DNA of 64,000 nt from Algibacter miyuki (lineage in GTDB: Bacteria > Bacteroidota > Bacteroidia > Flavobacteriales > Flavobacteriaceae): assembly GCF_030409805.1 (NCBI RefSeq), contig NZ_JAUFQP010000007.1:496001-560000 (forward strand). The letters are read 5' to 3'. This document shows, in pieces, positions 25,795-35,762 of the stretch. Positions within the stretch are counted from its first letter, which is position 1. Every line of letters starts with the position of its first letter. The notes beneath the pieces were generated by a model. The model did no database searches. It was given only the letters and a program-made list of their open reading frames with translations, and had not been told where the DNA came from. The translations under genes were made by a program, and so were the position numbers.

Positions 25795-28557
25795 ATGATA
25801 ACAACTTTCATTTTTGATGTTTTAACCGATTTAAAAAAGAACAATCACAACCTTTCTAAAATCACTTTTGTATTACCTAGTAAACGTGCAGGGCTCTTTT
25901 TAAAGCACCAACTAGCACAAATTACACAACAAACTATATTCGCTCCCGAAATTATCAGTATAGAGGAGTTTGTAGAGGACTTATCCGGCATCAAAACCGT
26001 TTCCAATACAGAATTACTCTTCGAGTTCTACAACAGCTATATAGCGCTTACAAATAAAGAAAATCAAGACTCTTTTGAATCTTTTTCAAAATGGGCACAA
26101 ATATTACTTCAAGACTTTAATGAAATTGATCGTTATCTTATTCCTCAAGAAAACATCTTTAACTATTTAAGCGATATTCAAGAATTAACACACTGGTCGG
26201 TAGAAGGCAACCAAACCGAGTTTGTTAAAAATTATTTACAATTTTGGAATAAACTATACACCTACTACAAACATTTTACAAAGCAACTTTTAGATAAAAA
26301 CATTGGGTACCAAGGTTTAATTTATAGAAAGGCAGCCGAAAACGCTGACACTTATATAGAGAACAATACCGAAAAGCAACACGTATTTCTAGGTTTTAAC
26401 GCTTTAAATACTGCGGAAGAAACCATTATCCAAAAATTGTTAAAACACAACATTGCTCAAACCTTTTGGGATATAGACGGTGTTTTCCTTAACAATCCCA
26501 AACACGATGCGGCACTATTTACAAGGCAACACAAAAAAAACTGGAAACATTTTGAGAAACATCCATTTAATTGGGTAACTAAAAATTATTCCGAAGAAAA
26601 AAATATTTCAATTTACGGTGTACCAAAAAATATTGGTCAGGCGAAATACATCGGAACGCTTTTAAAAAATATTGAAGCCAAAACAAAATCGCTACAAAGC
26701 ACCGCCGTGGTTTTGGGCGACGAAAATTTGCTTATCCCGGTATTAAACTCCATACCTTCAACAGTGGACGCCCTTAATATTACAATGGGTTTTCCTTTAA
26801 AATCCATTCCGTTAGCATCGCTGTTCGAAAATCTATTTCACATTCATAAAACTTCGGGGAATTCCTTTTATTTTAAAGATGTGGTTAAGCTATTATCACA
26901 TCAATTTATCCGTCCATTATTTTATATCGAAGACACCGATTATGCTTCCAAAATAATAGAAACTATAGACAAAAACAATTTAGTATATCTTACTGTTGGG
27001 CGTTTAAAAGAAATATCAAAAACAACAGACAATCTTTTAGATTTATTATTTTCTAACTGGAACACCACTATAGATATTGCATTAAAAAACTGCACTAATC
27101 TTATTTCAACTATAAAACTATATCTCGATAAAAATAAAGATGCCAACCTCCTATCACTTGAGTATTTATACCGTTTTAATGAACTATTTAACTCTCTAAC
27201 TAGGTTAAATTCAGAATACCACCACATTAAAGATATTTCTACTTTATTCGGAGTCTACAAAGAACTTTTAAGTTCGGAAACCTTGGATTTTCAAGGAGAA
27301 CCTCTACAAGGTTTACAAATCATGGGAATGCTAGAATCTCGTGTTTTAGATTTTGAAACAGTGATTATTTCATCGGTTAACGAAGGCATTTTACCTTCCG
27401 GAAAGAGTAATAATTCTTTTATTCCTTTCGACGTTAAAATTGAAAACAAACTCCCAACTTACAAAGAAAAAGATGCGGTTTACACTTATCACTTTTACCG
27501 ACTTTTACAACGCGCCAAAAACGTGTACATACTTTACAACACCGAAGCCGACGCCTTAACAGCTGGAGAAAAAAGTCGATTTATAACACAACTAGAATTG
27601 GAAGGCATACATAATATTCATCATGAAATTATTGCGCCGCATGCACCTGTAATTACGCCAAAATTAAAAGAAGTTTTCAAAAGTGAAGACGCCATTATTC
27701 GGTTAAAAGAAATTGCAGAAAAAGGATTTTCTCCATCGTCTTTAACTAATTATGTGCGCAACCCTATGGATTTTTATTATCAGAAGATTTTAAAAATTAA
27801 AGAACATGATGAAGTTGAAGAAACCGTAGCTGCAAACACTCTAGGAACCGTGGTGCACAATACGCTCGAAGATTTTTATAAACCACTAGAAAACAGTTTG
27901 CTTTCCGTAGAAATTGTTCAGCAATTAAAATCGAAAATAGACGCCAAAGTAACCTATCATTTTAAAAATGAATTTAAAGAAGGTGATATTACCAAAGGTA
28001 AAAACCTCATCATTTATGAAATTGCTAAACGCTATGTTTCCAATTTTTTAGATTTAGAAATTACCGATTTAAAGGCTGGTAATGAAATAAAAATTGTGGC
28101 TATCGAGTCTAACAACACTGTTTTAATTGATATTCCTGAATTGGATTTCCCTGTAAAATTAACAGGAAAAGTAGACCGCGTAGACCAACGAAATGGCGAT
28201 ATTAGAATTATAGATTACAAAACCGGACGTGTTGACGCCCCTAAAGTAGAAATTGTAAACTGGGAAGATATCACGACCGATTACACCAAGTACAGCAAAA
28301 GTTTCCAAGTTTTGATGTATGCTTATATGATGTCGCTTTCAAACCAAATTCAACTTCCTGTCGAGGCCGGAATTATATCTTTTAAAAACTTAAACGCTGG
28401 ATTTTTAAAATTTTCTAAAAAAGACAAACAAGGCAACGGCGCCAAACGCGACCCACAGATTACCCAAGAAACCCTCGATAATTTCTATGTAGAATTGAAA
28501 CATCTCATTTTAGAAATTTGCAATCCTAATATTCCATTCACCGAAAAAGAAGTATAA
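25795..28557 (+). CDS. AddB-like PD-(D/E)XK nuclease, inactivated-helicase partner
   Basis: This 920-residue protein resembles the AddB subunit. The N terminus lacks a full Walker A, having only VLPSKRAGLFLKHQL. The middle part contains LQGLQIMGMLESRVLDFETVII, the AddB/RecC-like counterpart of the helicase region. The C terminus holds an RecB-type nuclease domain with GTVVHNTLEDFY, GKVDRVDQRNG, IIDYKTGRV and SFQVLMYAYMM. No cysteine cluster for the iron-sulfur site of Firmicutes AddB is seen. It probably pairs with the AddA-like protein at 20905. The next gene starts one base after its stop, so they are coupled. Confidence 0.85.
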   Translation: MITTFIFDVLTDLKKNNHNLSKITFVLPSKRAGLFLKHQLAQITQQTIFAPEIISIEEFVEDLSGIKTVSNTELLFEFYNSYIALTNKENQDSFESFSKWAQILLQDFNEIDRYLIPQENIFNYLSDIQELTHWSVEGNQTEFVKNYLQFWNKLYTYYKHFTKQLLDKNIGYQGLIYRKAAENADTYIENNTEKQHVFLGFNALNTAEETIIQKLLKHNIAQTFWDIDGVFLNNPKHDAALFTRQHKKNWKHFEKHPFNWVTKNYSEEKNISIYGVPKNIGQAKYIGTLLKNIEAKTKSLQSTAVVLGDENLLIPVLNSIPSTVDALNITMGFPLKSIPLASLFENLFHIHKTSGNSFYFKDVVKLLSHQFIRPLFYIEDTDYASKIIETIDKNNLVYLTVGRLKEISKTTDNLLDLLFSNWNTTIDIALKNCTNLISTIKLYLDKNKDANLLSLEYLYRFNELFNSLTRLNSEYHHIKDISTLFGVYKELLSSETLDFQGEPLQGLQIMGMLESRVLDFETVIISSVNEGILPSGKSNNSFIPFDVKIENKLPTYKEKDAVYTYHFYRLLQRAKNVYILYNTEADALTAGEKSRFITQLELEGIHNIHHEIIAPHAPVITPKLKEVFKSEDAIIRLKEIAEKGFSPSSLTNYVRNPMDFYYQKILKIKEHDEVEETVAANTLGTVVHNTLEDFYKPLENSLLSVEIVQQLKSKIDAKVTYHFKNEFKEGDITKGKNLIIYEIAKRYVSNFLDLEITDLKAGNEIKIVAIESNNTVLIDIPELDFPVKLTGKVDRVDQRNGDIRIIDYKTGRVDAPKVEIVNWEDITTDYTKYSKSFQVLMYAYMMSLSNQIQLPVEAGIISFKNLNAGFLKFSKKDKQGNGAKRDPQITQETLDNFYVELKHLILEICNPNIPFTEKEV

Positions 28558-28558
28558 T

Positions 28559-29407
28559 ATGTTATTAAAAGAGAATTATATTATCGAAGGCAAACACAAA
28601 AAACACATTTTAATAGATGTGAATACTGTTTCGAGAAAAACGAATTTGCCAATTATTATTTTTTGCCATGGTTATAAAGGTTTTAAAGATTGGGGCGCAT
28701 GGAATCTTATGGCCAACGCTTTCGCGGAAGCAGGATTTTGTTTTATAAAATTCAACTTTTCGCATAATGGTGGCACTTTGAAACAACCTATAGATTTTCC
28801 AGATTTAGAAGCTTTTGGCAACAACAATTACACCAAAGAATTAGATGATTTGGATGCCGTAATCAATTGGCTTTCTAAAAATGAAACACTTAAAAAAACA
28901 GGTAATACTAATAACATAACACTAATCGGACATAGTCGTGCCGGAGGAATTGTTTCTATTAAAGCAGAAGAAGACCAACGTATCACGTCAGTTATAAGTT
29001 TAGCTGGCGTATGCGATTTCGGAAAAAGAACGGCAACTATTGGCGATTTATCCGAGTGGAAAAACACAGGTGTGAAATATGTTTTAAACGGAAGAACCAA
29101 ACAGCAAATGCCGCATTTTTATCAGTTTTATGAAAATTTCATCAAAAATGAAGATCGATTAACTATAAAACGCGCGGTTTCTAATTTAAGCATTCCGCAT
29201 TTAATTATTCATGGCGATAACGATACCAGCGTTTTTATAGATGAAGCGAAAAACCTTCATAAATGGAATCCTGAAAGTGAATTTCAAATTATTGAAGGTG
29301 CAGACCACGTCTTTAACGCCAAGCATCCTTGGAAAGAAAACACATTACCCAAAGCCTTAAAGTCGGTGGTAGACCGCTCCATTTCCTTCATTAAAAAAAC
29401 ATTGTAA
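28559..29407 (+). CDS. Alpha/beta hydrolase
   Basis: This 282-residue protein has the hydrolase-fold triad: nucleophile Ser in GHSRAGG, Asp in HGDNDTSV and His in EGADHVFNAKH. The FCHGYKGFKDWGAWN segment supplies the oxyanion-hole region. No signal peptide is present, so it is cytoplasmic. The family is close to dienelactone-hydrolase and peptidase-type esterases, but the substrate cannot be told. It starts a single base after the AddB-like stop, so it is cotranscribed with it, perhaps only for convenience. Confidence 0.85.
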   Translation: MLLKENYIIEGKHKKHILIDVNTVSRKTNLPIIIFCHGYKGFKDWGAWNLMANAFAEAGFCFIKFNFSHNGGTLKQPIDFPDLEAFGNNNYTKELDDLDAVINWLSKNETLKKTGNTNNITLIGHSRAGGIVSIKAEEDQRITSVISLAGVCDFGKRTATIGDLSEWKNTGVKYVLNGRTKQQMPHFYQFYENFIKNEDRLTIKRAVSNLSIPHLIIHGDNDTSVFIDEAKNLHKWNPESEFQIIEGADHVFNAKHPWKENTLPKALKSVVDRSISFIKKTL

Positions 29408-29508
29408 ACCTAAATACAGTAGTCAAAAACCAACTATATTTAGCTTCAAGCCTTATTATTAACGCCTTAAAACTTTCCATTTAATTATTATAAATTCATG
29501 GTATGTTT

Positions 29509-29516
29509 TACATTTG
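29509..29516 (+). promoter_or_regulatory. Candidate -7 box for the Nudix-related regulator
   Basis: TACATTTG matches TAnnTTTG, but it ends only 5 bp before the ATG at 29522. The transcript would then be leaderless or nearly so. No clear -33 box was found. Confidence 0.3.
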
Positions 29517-29521
29517 TTTGA

Positions 29522-30241
29522 ATGGAACAAAACACACTACCCTTAAACGACTTATACGCTCCTGAAAAACGCATTTATGTGGCTACAGACTGTATTATTT
29601 TTGGTTTCGATAAGGGTATTTTGAAGTTATTGGTTTTTGAAAGACGTGTAGATCCTTTTAAAGGCACCTTGTCGCTTATTGGAAGTTTTGTAAAACCCAA
29701 CGAAGCCGCCAATGATGCTGCTAGACGTGTTTTGAATGAAATTACAGGACTCGATAATATTTTTATGGAAGAGCTTAAAACCTACTCCGATGTAGAACGA
29801 GATCCTGGAGCACGTTGCATTTCTATTGCGCATTATGCTCTAATTCGAATTGATGACTACGACAAAGAATTAGTTGAAAAGCATGGCGCTATTTGGTACG
29901 AATTTGATAAGTTACCCAAATTGGTTTTAGACCATGACATCATGATTGAAGATGCCTTAAGTAGACTACGCAGAAAAGCCAAGTTCTACCCTATTGGTTT
30001 TGAATTATTACCCAAAAAATTCACTATTCCGCAGTTTCAAAAATTATACGAAGCTATTTTTCAGCAAACTTTAGACACCCGTAATTTCAGAAAAAAATTA
30101 ATGTCGTTAAAGCTTCTTATTGCTTTAGATGAAAAGGATAAATCGGGTTCTAAAAAAGGTGCTTTTCTTTATAAATTTGATTACAAGAAATACAAACGCC
30201 TGCAACAAAAAGGGTTTAATTTTTCATTATTTAAGAATTAA
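29522..30241 (+). CDS. NrtR/AraR-like transcriptional regulator with degenerate Nudix domain
   Basis: This 239-residue protein has an N-terminal Nudix fold (about 15-150) and a C-terminal winged-helix domain (FTIPQFQKLYEAIFQQ through FRKKLMSLKLLI), the layout of NrtR-type regulators. The Nudix box SFVKPNEAANDAARRVLNEI lacks the essential glutamates of the REUxEE core (RV instead of RE, EI instead of EE). It should therefore bind a ligand without hydrolysing it. In Bacteroidetes, relatives such as AraR regulate sugar catabolism, which fits its position at the border of the polysaccharide genes. The operator and ligand are unknown. Confidence 0.85.
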   Translation: MEQNTLPLNDLYAPEKRIYVATDCIIFGFDKGILKLLVFERRVDPFKGTLSLIGSFVKPNEAANDAARRVLNEITGLDNIFMEELKTYSDVERDPGARCISIAHYALIRIDDYDKELVEKHGAIWYEFDKLPKLVLDHDIMIEDALSRLRRKAKFYPIGFELLPKKFTIPQFQKLYEAIFQQTLDTRNFRKKLMSLKLLIALDEKDKSGSKKGAFLYKFDYKKYKRLQQKGFNFSLFKN

Positions 30242-30253
30242 AGTGTTCTGAAT

Positions 30254-30290
30254 AAAAAAGAGTTAGGCTAAACTAAACCTAACTCTTTTA
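30254..30290. terminator. Bidirectional terminator between regulator and GH3 gene
   Basis: AAAAGAGTTAGG (30256-30267) pairs with CCTAACTCTTTT (30278-30289) around a 10-nt loop, with A and T tracts on either side. It separates two convergent genes and can serve both. Confidence 0.9.
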
Positions 30291-30317
30291 ACATTACTAC
30301 AAACTATGTTTTAATAT

Positions 30318-32603
30318 CTAAAGTTTAAATTTTTCTTCTAAAACAGTAACTGAACTTCCACCAATAAAGACTTTAAAATCTCCTGATTCTACAACATAAT
30401 CACCATTATTATCATAAAATCCAAGTTCCTTTTCTGTTAATTGAAAGGTAAGCGTTTTGGTTTCGTTTGGTTCTAATTCTACCAATTCAAACCCTTTTAA
30501 TTCTTTTACAGGGCGCGTTACACTAGCAAATAAATCGCGGATATATAATTGTGCCACTTCTTTTCCTTTAACTTTTCCAGTGTTTTTTAATTCCACAGAA
30601 ACCTCAACATGCTGTTCTGAAATTTTCTTCACTTTTAAATTACTATAAGAAAACGATGTGTAACTTAAACCGTGTCCGAAGGCATATAAAGGCGTATTAC
30701 TTTCGTCTATATAATGCGACCAAAACACGCTATTTGGCTCGTTTGCCGCTGGACGTCCGGTGTTTTTATAATTATAATAAATAGGCACTTGCCCAACACT
30801 TCGTGGGAATGTCATTGGTAATTTACCACTTGGGTTATAATCCCCATACAAGACTTGAGTAATAGCATGACCACTTTGCGTACCCAATTGCCAGCCTTCT
30901 ACAATAGCAGGAATGTGTGCATCTGCCCAAGAAATGGTTAACGGTCTTCCATTATTCAATACTAAAACAATATTTTTATTAACCGCGTAAACAGCTTCTA
31001 ATAAATCTTGTTGAACACCAGGCAAACCAATTTCAGATCGGCTACGTGCTTCTCCACTTTGAAAACCATGCTCTCCCAAAACCATAATAACAACATCGGC
31101 ATTTTTCGCGGCATTTTTAGCTTCCTCGAAACCACTTTTATCCGTAGTATTTATTTCTAACTCAAAAGGAAAGGTAGCCTCACCAAGTACCAAATCAGCA
31201 CCTTTAGCGTAAGTAATTGCGTTATCTGGATATTCCGCTAAACCTTCCAAAACAGAAACTGCTGTGTTATCATCTGCAGCAATACGCCAGCTACCAAGCG
31301 GACTTGTTTTATCGTTTGCTAGAGTTCCAATAACGGCAATTTTTTGACCTTTCTTTTTCAATGGCAACATGTTGTTTTCGTTTTTCAGAAGCACAATAGA
31401 TTTTTTTGCAACATCTAAAACAGCATCGTGAATTTCTTTACTACCTATAACCTCTTTTTCACGTTTTTCATCACAGTATTTATAAGGATTATCGAAAAGT
31501 CCGAGTTCAAATTTCACCTTTAAAATACGAGAAGCGGCGTCATTAATAAGCCCTTCATCAACTTTACCTTCTTTAACTAAATTAGCCAACTCATTGACAT
31601 AAGCGTAAGATTCCATATCCATATCTGAACCTGCAATAACTGAAAGTTCAGCAGCATGTTTTATGTTTTCAGCATAACCATGATTTATCATTTCGGCCAT
31701 AGAACCCCAATCGGACACCACAAAACCATCAAAATTCCATTTTTCTTTTAAAATATCGCGTTGCAAAAATGCATTTGCAGTAGCTGGGATGCCGTTCAAT
31801 TCGTTAAAAGAATTCATAAACGTTTTTACGCCAGCATCTACTGTTGCTTTAAAAGGTGGAAAAATAATATTATTTAAAGTTGATGTTCCAACATCTACGG
31901 TGTTATAATCTTTTCCTGATTCAGTAAAACCATAACCTGCCCAGTGTTTTGCACAAGCTGCAATGGTATTTGGTTTTGACAAATCTTCACCTTGAAAACC
32001 TTTTACTCTAGCTATCGCAATTTTAGACCCCAAATAAGTATCTTCTCCAGCACCTTCCATAACACGTCCCCAACGGGCATCTCTCGAAATATCCACCATA
32101 GGTGCAAACGTCCAGTTGATACCAGCTGCAGAAGCTTCTAAAGCCGCTATTTCTGCTGATTTTTTTATGGCCTCTAAATCCCAGCTTGCCGCTTCAGCCA
32201 ATGGAATTGGGCTTAAGGTTTCATAACCATGAATTACGTCGAAACCAATAATTAGAGGAATACCTAAACGGGTTTCTTCAACCGCAATTTTTTGAACAGC
32301 ACGAACTTCTTCTACACCGCGAACATTGAGCATAGAACCGACATAACCTTTTCGTAAATGTTCATATTTATGAGCAGCATCGCCAGAAGATGGTGTTGGC
32401 CCAGTAACATTCCAGAAACCGTTATACTGGTTCATTTGACCAATTTTTTCTTCCAAAGTCATTTCTGAAAGTAATTTGGCTACTTTATAATCTATAGATG
32501 TTTCATTCTTGGTAAGTTTATGCGCCAAGGTCTTATTTTGACCCATGGCGCTACTAAACATAAACACTACTGAAACTATTGTTAAAATATATCTTTTTTT
32601 CAT
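30318..32603 (-). CDS. bglX: GH3 beta-glucosidase, BglX-type
   Basis: This 761-residue periplasmic enzyme is related to E. coli BglX. It has a type I signal peptide ending MGQ, an N-terminal (beta/alpha)8 domain, an alpha/beta sandwich and a C-terminal fibronectin type III domain (residues about 650-755). The catalytic nucleophile is Asp298 in GFVVSDWGS. Motifs MEGAGEDTYLG and KHWAGYGFTESG are intact. It would release glucose from beta-glucan oligosaccharides made by the GH16 enzyme upstream. It is the last of five minus-strand genes of block A, 63 bp after the PKD-protein gene, and ends at a bidirectional terminator. Confidence 0.94.
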   Translation of the reverse strand: MKKRYILTIVSVVFMFSSAMGQNKTLAHKLTKNETSIDYKVAKLLSEMTLEEKIGQMNQYNGFWNVTGPTPSSGDAAHKYEHLRKGYVGSMLNVRGVEEVRAVQKIAVEETRLGIPLIIGFDVIHGYETLSPIPLAEAASWDLEAIKKSAEIAALEASAAGINWTFAPMVDISRDARWGRVMEGAGEDTYLGSKIAIARVKGFQGEDLSKPNTIAACAKHWAGYGFTESGKDYNTVDVGTSTLNNIIFPPFKATVDAGVKTFMNSFNELNGIPATANAFLQRDILKEKWNFDGFVVSDWGSMAEMINHGYAENIKHAAELSVIAGSDMDMESYAYVNELANLVKEGKVDEGLINDAASRILKVKFELGLFDNPYKYCDEKREKEVIGSKEIHDAVLDVAKKSIVLLKNENNMLPLKKKGQKIAVIGTLANDKTSPLGSWRIAADDNTAVSVLEGLAEYPDNAITYAKGADLVLGEATFPFELEINTTDKSGFEEAKNAAKNADVVIMVLGEHGFQSGEARSRSEIGLPGVQQDLLEAVYAVNKNIVLVLNNGRPLTISWADAHIPAIVEGWQLGTQSGHAITQVLYGDYNPSGKLPMTFPRSVGQVPIYYNYKNTGRPAANEPNSVFWSHYIDESNTPLYAFGHGLSYTSFSYSNLKVKKISEQHVEVSVELKNTGKVKGKEVAQLYIRDLFASVTRPVKELKGFELVELEPNETKTLTFQLTEKELGFYDNNGDYVVESGDFKVFIGGSSVTVLEEKFKL

Positions 32604-32666
32604 TCTTATAATAGTTTAATGAAATTATTTAATCTTGATTAACCTCTGTTTCCAAGGGTTTATTTA

Positions 32667-35600
32667 CTAATTTGAATGAAAGGTGATATTATCAAAATAC
32701 ACCACGTTATCTGTTGCTCTTCCTTCTACGAAATCTGGAAAAACAATCACTTGATCTATATTTGTAGTTCCATCTTGGCCTATTATGCTAAGCAGGTGAC
32801 TAAAATCGAATGTTAATTCTTCCCATTCATTAATTTTAGTATTTGCTACTTTTACTTCGGCTTGAGCCCCACCATTTGCACTTGCCAATTTTAATGCAAC
32901 ATCACTAATTACGGTTTTGTAAACCATAATTTTAATAGTCGTGTTTGATGCATTTACTTCCCAAGCATTTGTTATTTCACCATGTGCTACTTCTGTACCT
33001 ACCCATGGCGCTCCAGCTGTAGTTGCTGTAATTTTTGCCACAGTAGCAGATGTGTTTATACCTGATGCATTGGGGTTTGCAACAAATTCTAACGGGGCAT
33101 TAGCACCATTTTCAAATACATTCCATGTCCAGTTTGCTCCAAACCCTGTAGGTTCAAAATCGATACCGTCACTGGTTGTCCAACCACTCATAGCTACTTG
33201 TACAGAAAAAGCAACTTTATAAGTTAGTTTTGTTGTACCATCGGCTGCTGTAACTTCTATAGTAGTTTCTCCTGGAAGTGCTCCTGCTGGAGTTATAACA
33301 ACATTAGCAGAACCTTCAGTACTTGTTGCTGTTACCGTTGGAACTGTTGTTGTTCCTTCTGCTAAAGCTACTGAATACTCTAATGTATCTGTATTAAAAC
33401 CGGAAATTGTACTTCCGTCTACTAATAAATTTGAAAGTGAAGCGTCATTTTCTGCAGATACTTCGAATTTGTTGAATGTAATATTATCGAAATACACCAC
33501 ATTATCTGTTGCTCTTCCTTCTACGAAATCTGGAAAAACAATAACTTGATCTATATTGGTAGTTCCATCTTGACCTATTATGTTAAGCAGGTGACTAAAA
33601 TCGAATGTTAATTCTTCCCATTCATTAATTTTAGTATTTGCTACTTTTACTTCAGCTTGAGCCCCACCATTTGCGCTTGCCAATTTAAGTCCCACATCAC
33701 TAATTACAGTTTTGTAAACCATAATTTTAATAATCGTGTTTGATGCACTTACTTCCCAAGCATTTGTTATTTCACCATGTGCTATTTCTGTACCTACCCA
33801 TGGCGCTCCAGCTGTAGATGCTGTAATTTTAGCTACCGTTGCAGATGTGTTTATACCTGAAGCATTTGGATTTGAAACAAATTCCAACGGATTGTTAGCA
33901 CCGTTTTCAAATACATTCCATGTCCAGTTTGCTCCAAACCCTGTAGGTTCAAAATCGATAGTTTGATCTAAACTATATGCTGAAGAGCTTCCGCCACCAC
34001 TTGTTCTTTCAAAAAGTTTAAGGTCATCAAAATAATAGGTATTTGTATTTGCTGCAGATAAATCGAAGATGATTACTATTCTATCATACTTAGCATCATG
34101 ATTACTTGTAAAAGCAAATGATAACGCTTCCCATTCATTGGTTTTCGTTGTTGTTAATTCTATTTCAGTATTTACACCTGGATCTGCAATAGATTCTAAT
34201 TTTAATAACACCGTAAAGCCTGGTTGCTCAGAATATACATTCATATTAAAGCCTCCATTAGCACTGAAATCTAATTTAGAATCTAAATTAATTTGAATAT
34301 TATCCCAAGGATTTGTTGCTGTTTTTGTTACTTGCCCCACTTTACAAGAGCTATTCACAGTGTTATCAGCATTTGGATTATCGGCCCAAACAAAAGTAGT
34401 AGCATCTTGAGTAATACTGGCAGAAGGATCGCTCATAAATGTTAAGTTAAAATCTGCAGCCAAAAGTGATTGCATAATTTCAGCTTCACAAGTTGTTGCA
34501 ACTACACCTGCTACTTGAGTAATATCATCAATATAAAATGTACCTGCTGCTGTTCCTGGGCCATCTACAAATAAAATCATATCATTATAAGACGCTGTAG
34601 ACTCAAAAGTAAATGTTAATGCTTCCCAACCTGATCCTGTATGGGTAACATCGGCTTCAATAGCTCCTTCTGTTCCATCTTCAAATTTTAATTTTATATC
34701 TAAAGCTTCATTAGAAAATAATTTAATGCTCACGCCTTTATCGGTAGTAAAATCTATTGGTGTATCTAAATTAAAGAATGCATTTTCCCAATTCGCTCCA
34801 ACGTTTGTTATTTTTCCAACTTTAGAAGCTTCAGCATTAATTCCAGATAACTCAGGGTTATCAACAACTTCAAAAGATACATTACCTACAATTTTAGTAG
34901 CATAATCAATACCATTACAATCAAAATCTATTGGAGCTTCTAAAAGCGTTTGTGTACATGGCACATCTACTGTTGCTATTTGAGAAATATCATCTATATA
35001 AAATGTTCCAGCTGTTGTACCTGCAGCATCAACAAACATGGTAAATCTGTTATAACTTGCAGCAGAATCGAAAGTAAAATAAATAGCTTCCCAACCTGTC
35101 CCACCATGACTAGCTGTAGTTTCAACAGCATCAGCAGTGCCTTCTTCTAATTTTAATAATACATCTACTGGTGTATTAGACCAGAAAAGTGCTTTTACTG
35201 TTTTGTTTACAGTTAAATCTAAAGGTAATCCTAAATCGAAGAAAAAGCCTTCGTATGCCGCACCACTATTTGTAATTTCACCTACTTTAGAGGCCGTTTC
35301 ATTAGCACCAGTTAAATCCGGATTATCAACAACTGAAAACGCAGCACCATTAAAGGTTGTGGCTTCATAAGTTGTGCCTTCACCATCAAAAGATATGGGT
35401 AGCGCAGCAGTTTCTGGAATTAAAATAATGATTTCATCTTCAAAAATATCCGATGATCCCGCTACATTTTTCACCTCTAATGTTACAGTATAAGTACCAT
35501 TTGGATAAACGTTTATCGGGTTAATTAATGTGGATGTTTCACCATCTCCAAAATTCCAACTATAAGTGTTTCCGTTTTCGGATGTATTTATAAAGGTTAC

Positions 35601-35744
35601 GACTCCTGTATCAATATTAAGTGTATAAGTAAAACCTGCAACTACTTGTGGCAATACGGCATCATCATCATTTTCACAACCCAAAAAGGATAATGATAAT
35701 ATCAATATTGTGATATATTTAAATGTTTTCATAAAATTTTTCAT
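32667..35744 (-). CDS. PKD-domain lipoprotein with five carbohydrate-binding-like modules
   Basis: This 1025-residue surface lipoprotein has a lipobox (SFLGC) and then a PKD domain (about 35-110, with SWNFGDGE). Five beta-sandwich modules of about 150 residues follow, each ending in a TFYIDDI or VVYFDNITF strand, as in carbohydrate-binding modules. A cadherin-like beta-sandwich (NLLVDGSTISGF onward, about 765-850) lies before the last module. Modules four and five are almost identical at DNA level (see repeats 32676-33165 and 33471-33960). No catalytic motif is seen. It probably captures beta-glucan at the cell surface for GH16 and GH3. Either Met1 or Met5 could start translation. Confidence 0.85.
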   Translation of the reverse strand: MKNFMKTFKYITILILSLSFLGCENDDDAVLPQVVAGFTYTLNIDTGVVTFINTSENGNTYSWNFGDGETSTLINPINVYPNGTYTVTLEVKNVAGSSDIFEDEIIILIPETAALPISFDGEGTTYEATTFNGAAFSVVDNPDLTGANETASKVGEITNSGAAYEGFFFDLGLPLDLTVNKTVKALFWSNTPVDVLLKLEEGTADAVETTASHGGTGWEAIYFTFDSAASYNRFTMFVDAAGTTAGTFYIDDISQIATVDVPCTQTLLEAPIDFDCNGIDYATKIVGNVSFEVVDNPELSGINAEASKVGKITNVGANWENAFFNLDTPIDFTTDKGVSIKLFSNEALDIKLKFEDGTEGAIEADVTHTGSGWEALTFTFESTASYNDMILFVDGPGTAAGTFYIDDITQVAGVVATTCEAEIMQSLLAADFNLTFMSDPSASITQDATTFVWADNPNADNTVNSSCKVGQVTKTATNPWDNIQINLDSKLDFSANGGFNMNVYSEQPGFTVLLKLESIADPGVNTEIELTTTKTNEWEALSFAFTSNHDAKYDRIVIIFDLSAANTNTYYFDDLKLFERTSGGGSSSAYSLDQTIDFEPTGFGANWTWNVFENGANNPLEFVSNPNASGINTSATVAKITASTAGAPWVGTEIAHGEITNAWEVSASNTIIKIMVYKTVISDVGLKLASANGGAQAEVKVANTKINEWEELTFDFSHLLNIIGQDGTTNIDQVIVFPDFVEGRATDNVVYFDNITFNKFEVSAENDASLSNLLVDGSTISGFNTDTLEYSVALAEGTTTVPTVTATSTEGSANVVITPAGALPGETTIEVTAADGTTKLTYKVAFSVQVAMSGWTTSDGIDFEPTGFGANWTWNVFENGANAPLEFVANPNASGINTSATVAKITATTAGAPWVGTEVAHGEITNAWEVNASNTTIKIMVYKTVISDVALKLASANGGAQAEVKVANTKINEWEELTFDFSHLLSIIGQDGTTNIDQVIVFPDFVEGRATDNVVYFDNITFHSN
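32676..33165 (-). repeat. Intragenic 490-bp duplication, copy A
   Basis: This block is nearly identical to 33471-33960 (constant offset 795 bp) and encodes the last binding module of the PKD protein. Differences are scattered single bases, many of them at third codon positions, so the duplication is recent or kept homogenised by recombination. Confidence 0.95.
33471..33960 (-). repeat. Intragenic 490-bp duplication, copy B
   Basis: This is the second copy of the block at 32676-33165. It encodes the module before the cadherin-like domain. The 305 bp between the copies encode that domain. Confidence 0.95.
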
Positions 35745-35762
35745 TGTCTTAATATTTTTGAG

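Noticed and set aside
32941..33966. Two similar plus-strand ORFs opposite the PKD-protein gene
   Set aside because: Their resemblance follows from the 490-bp DNA duplication on the coding strand; they have no start signals or domains.
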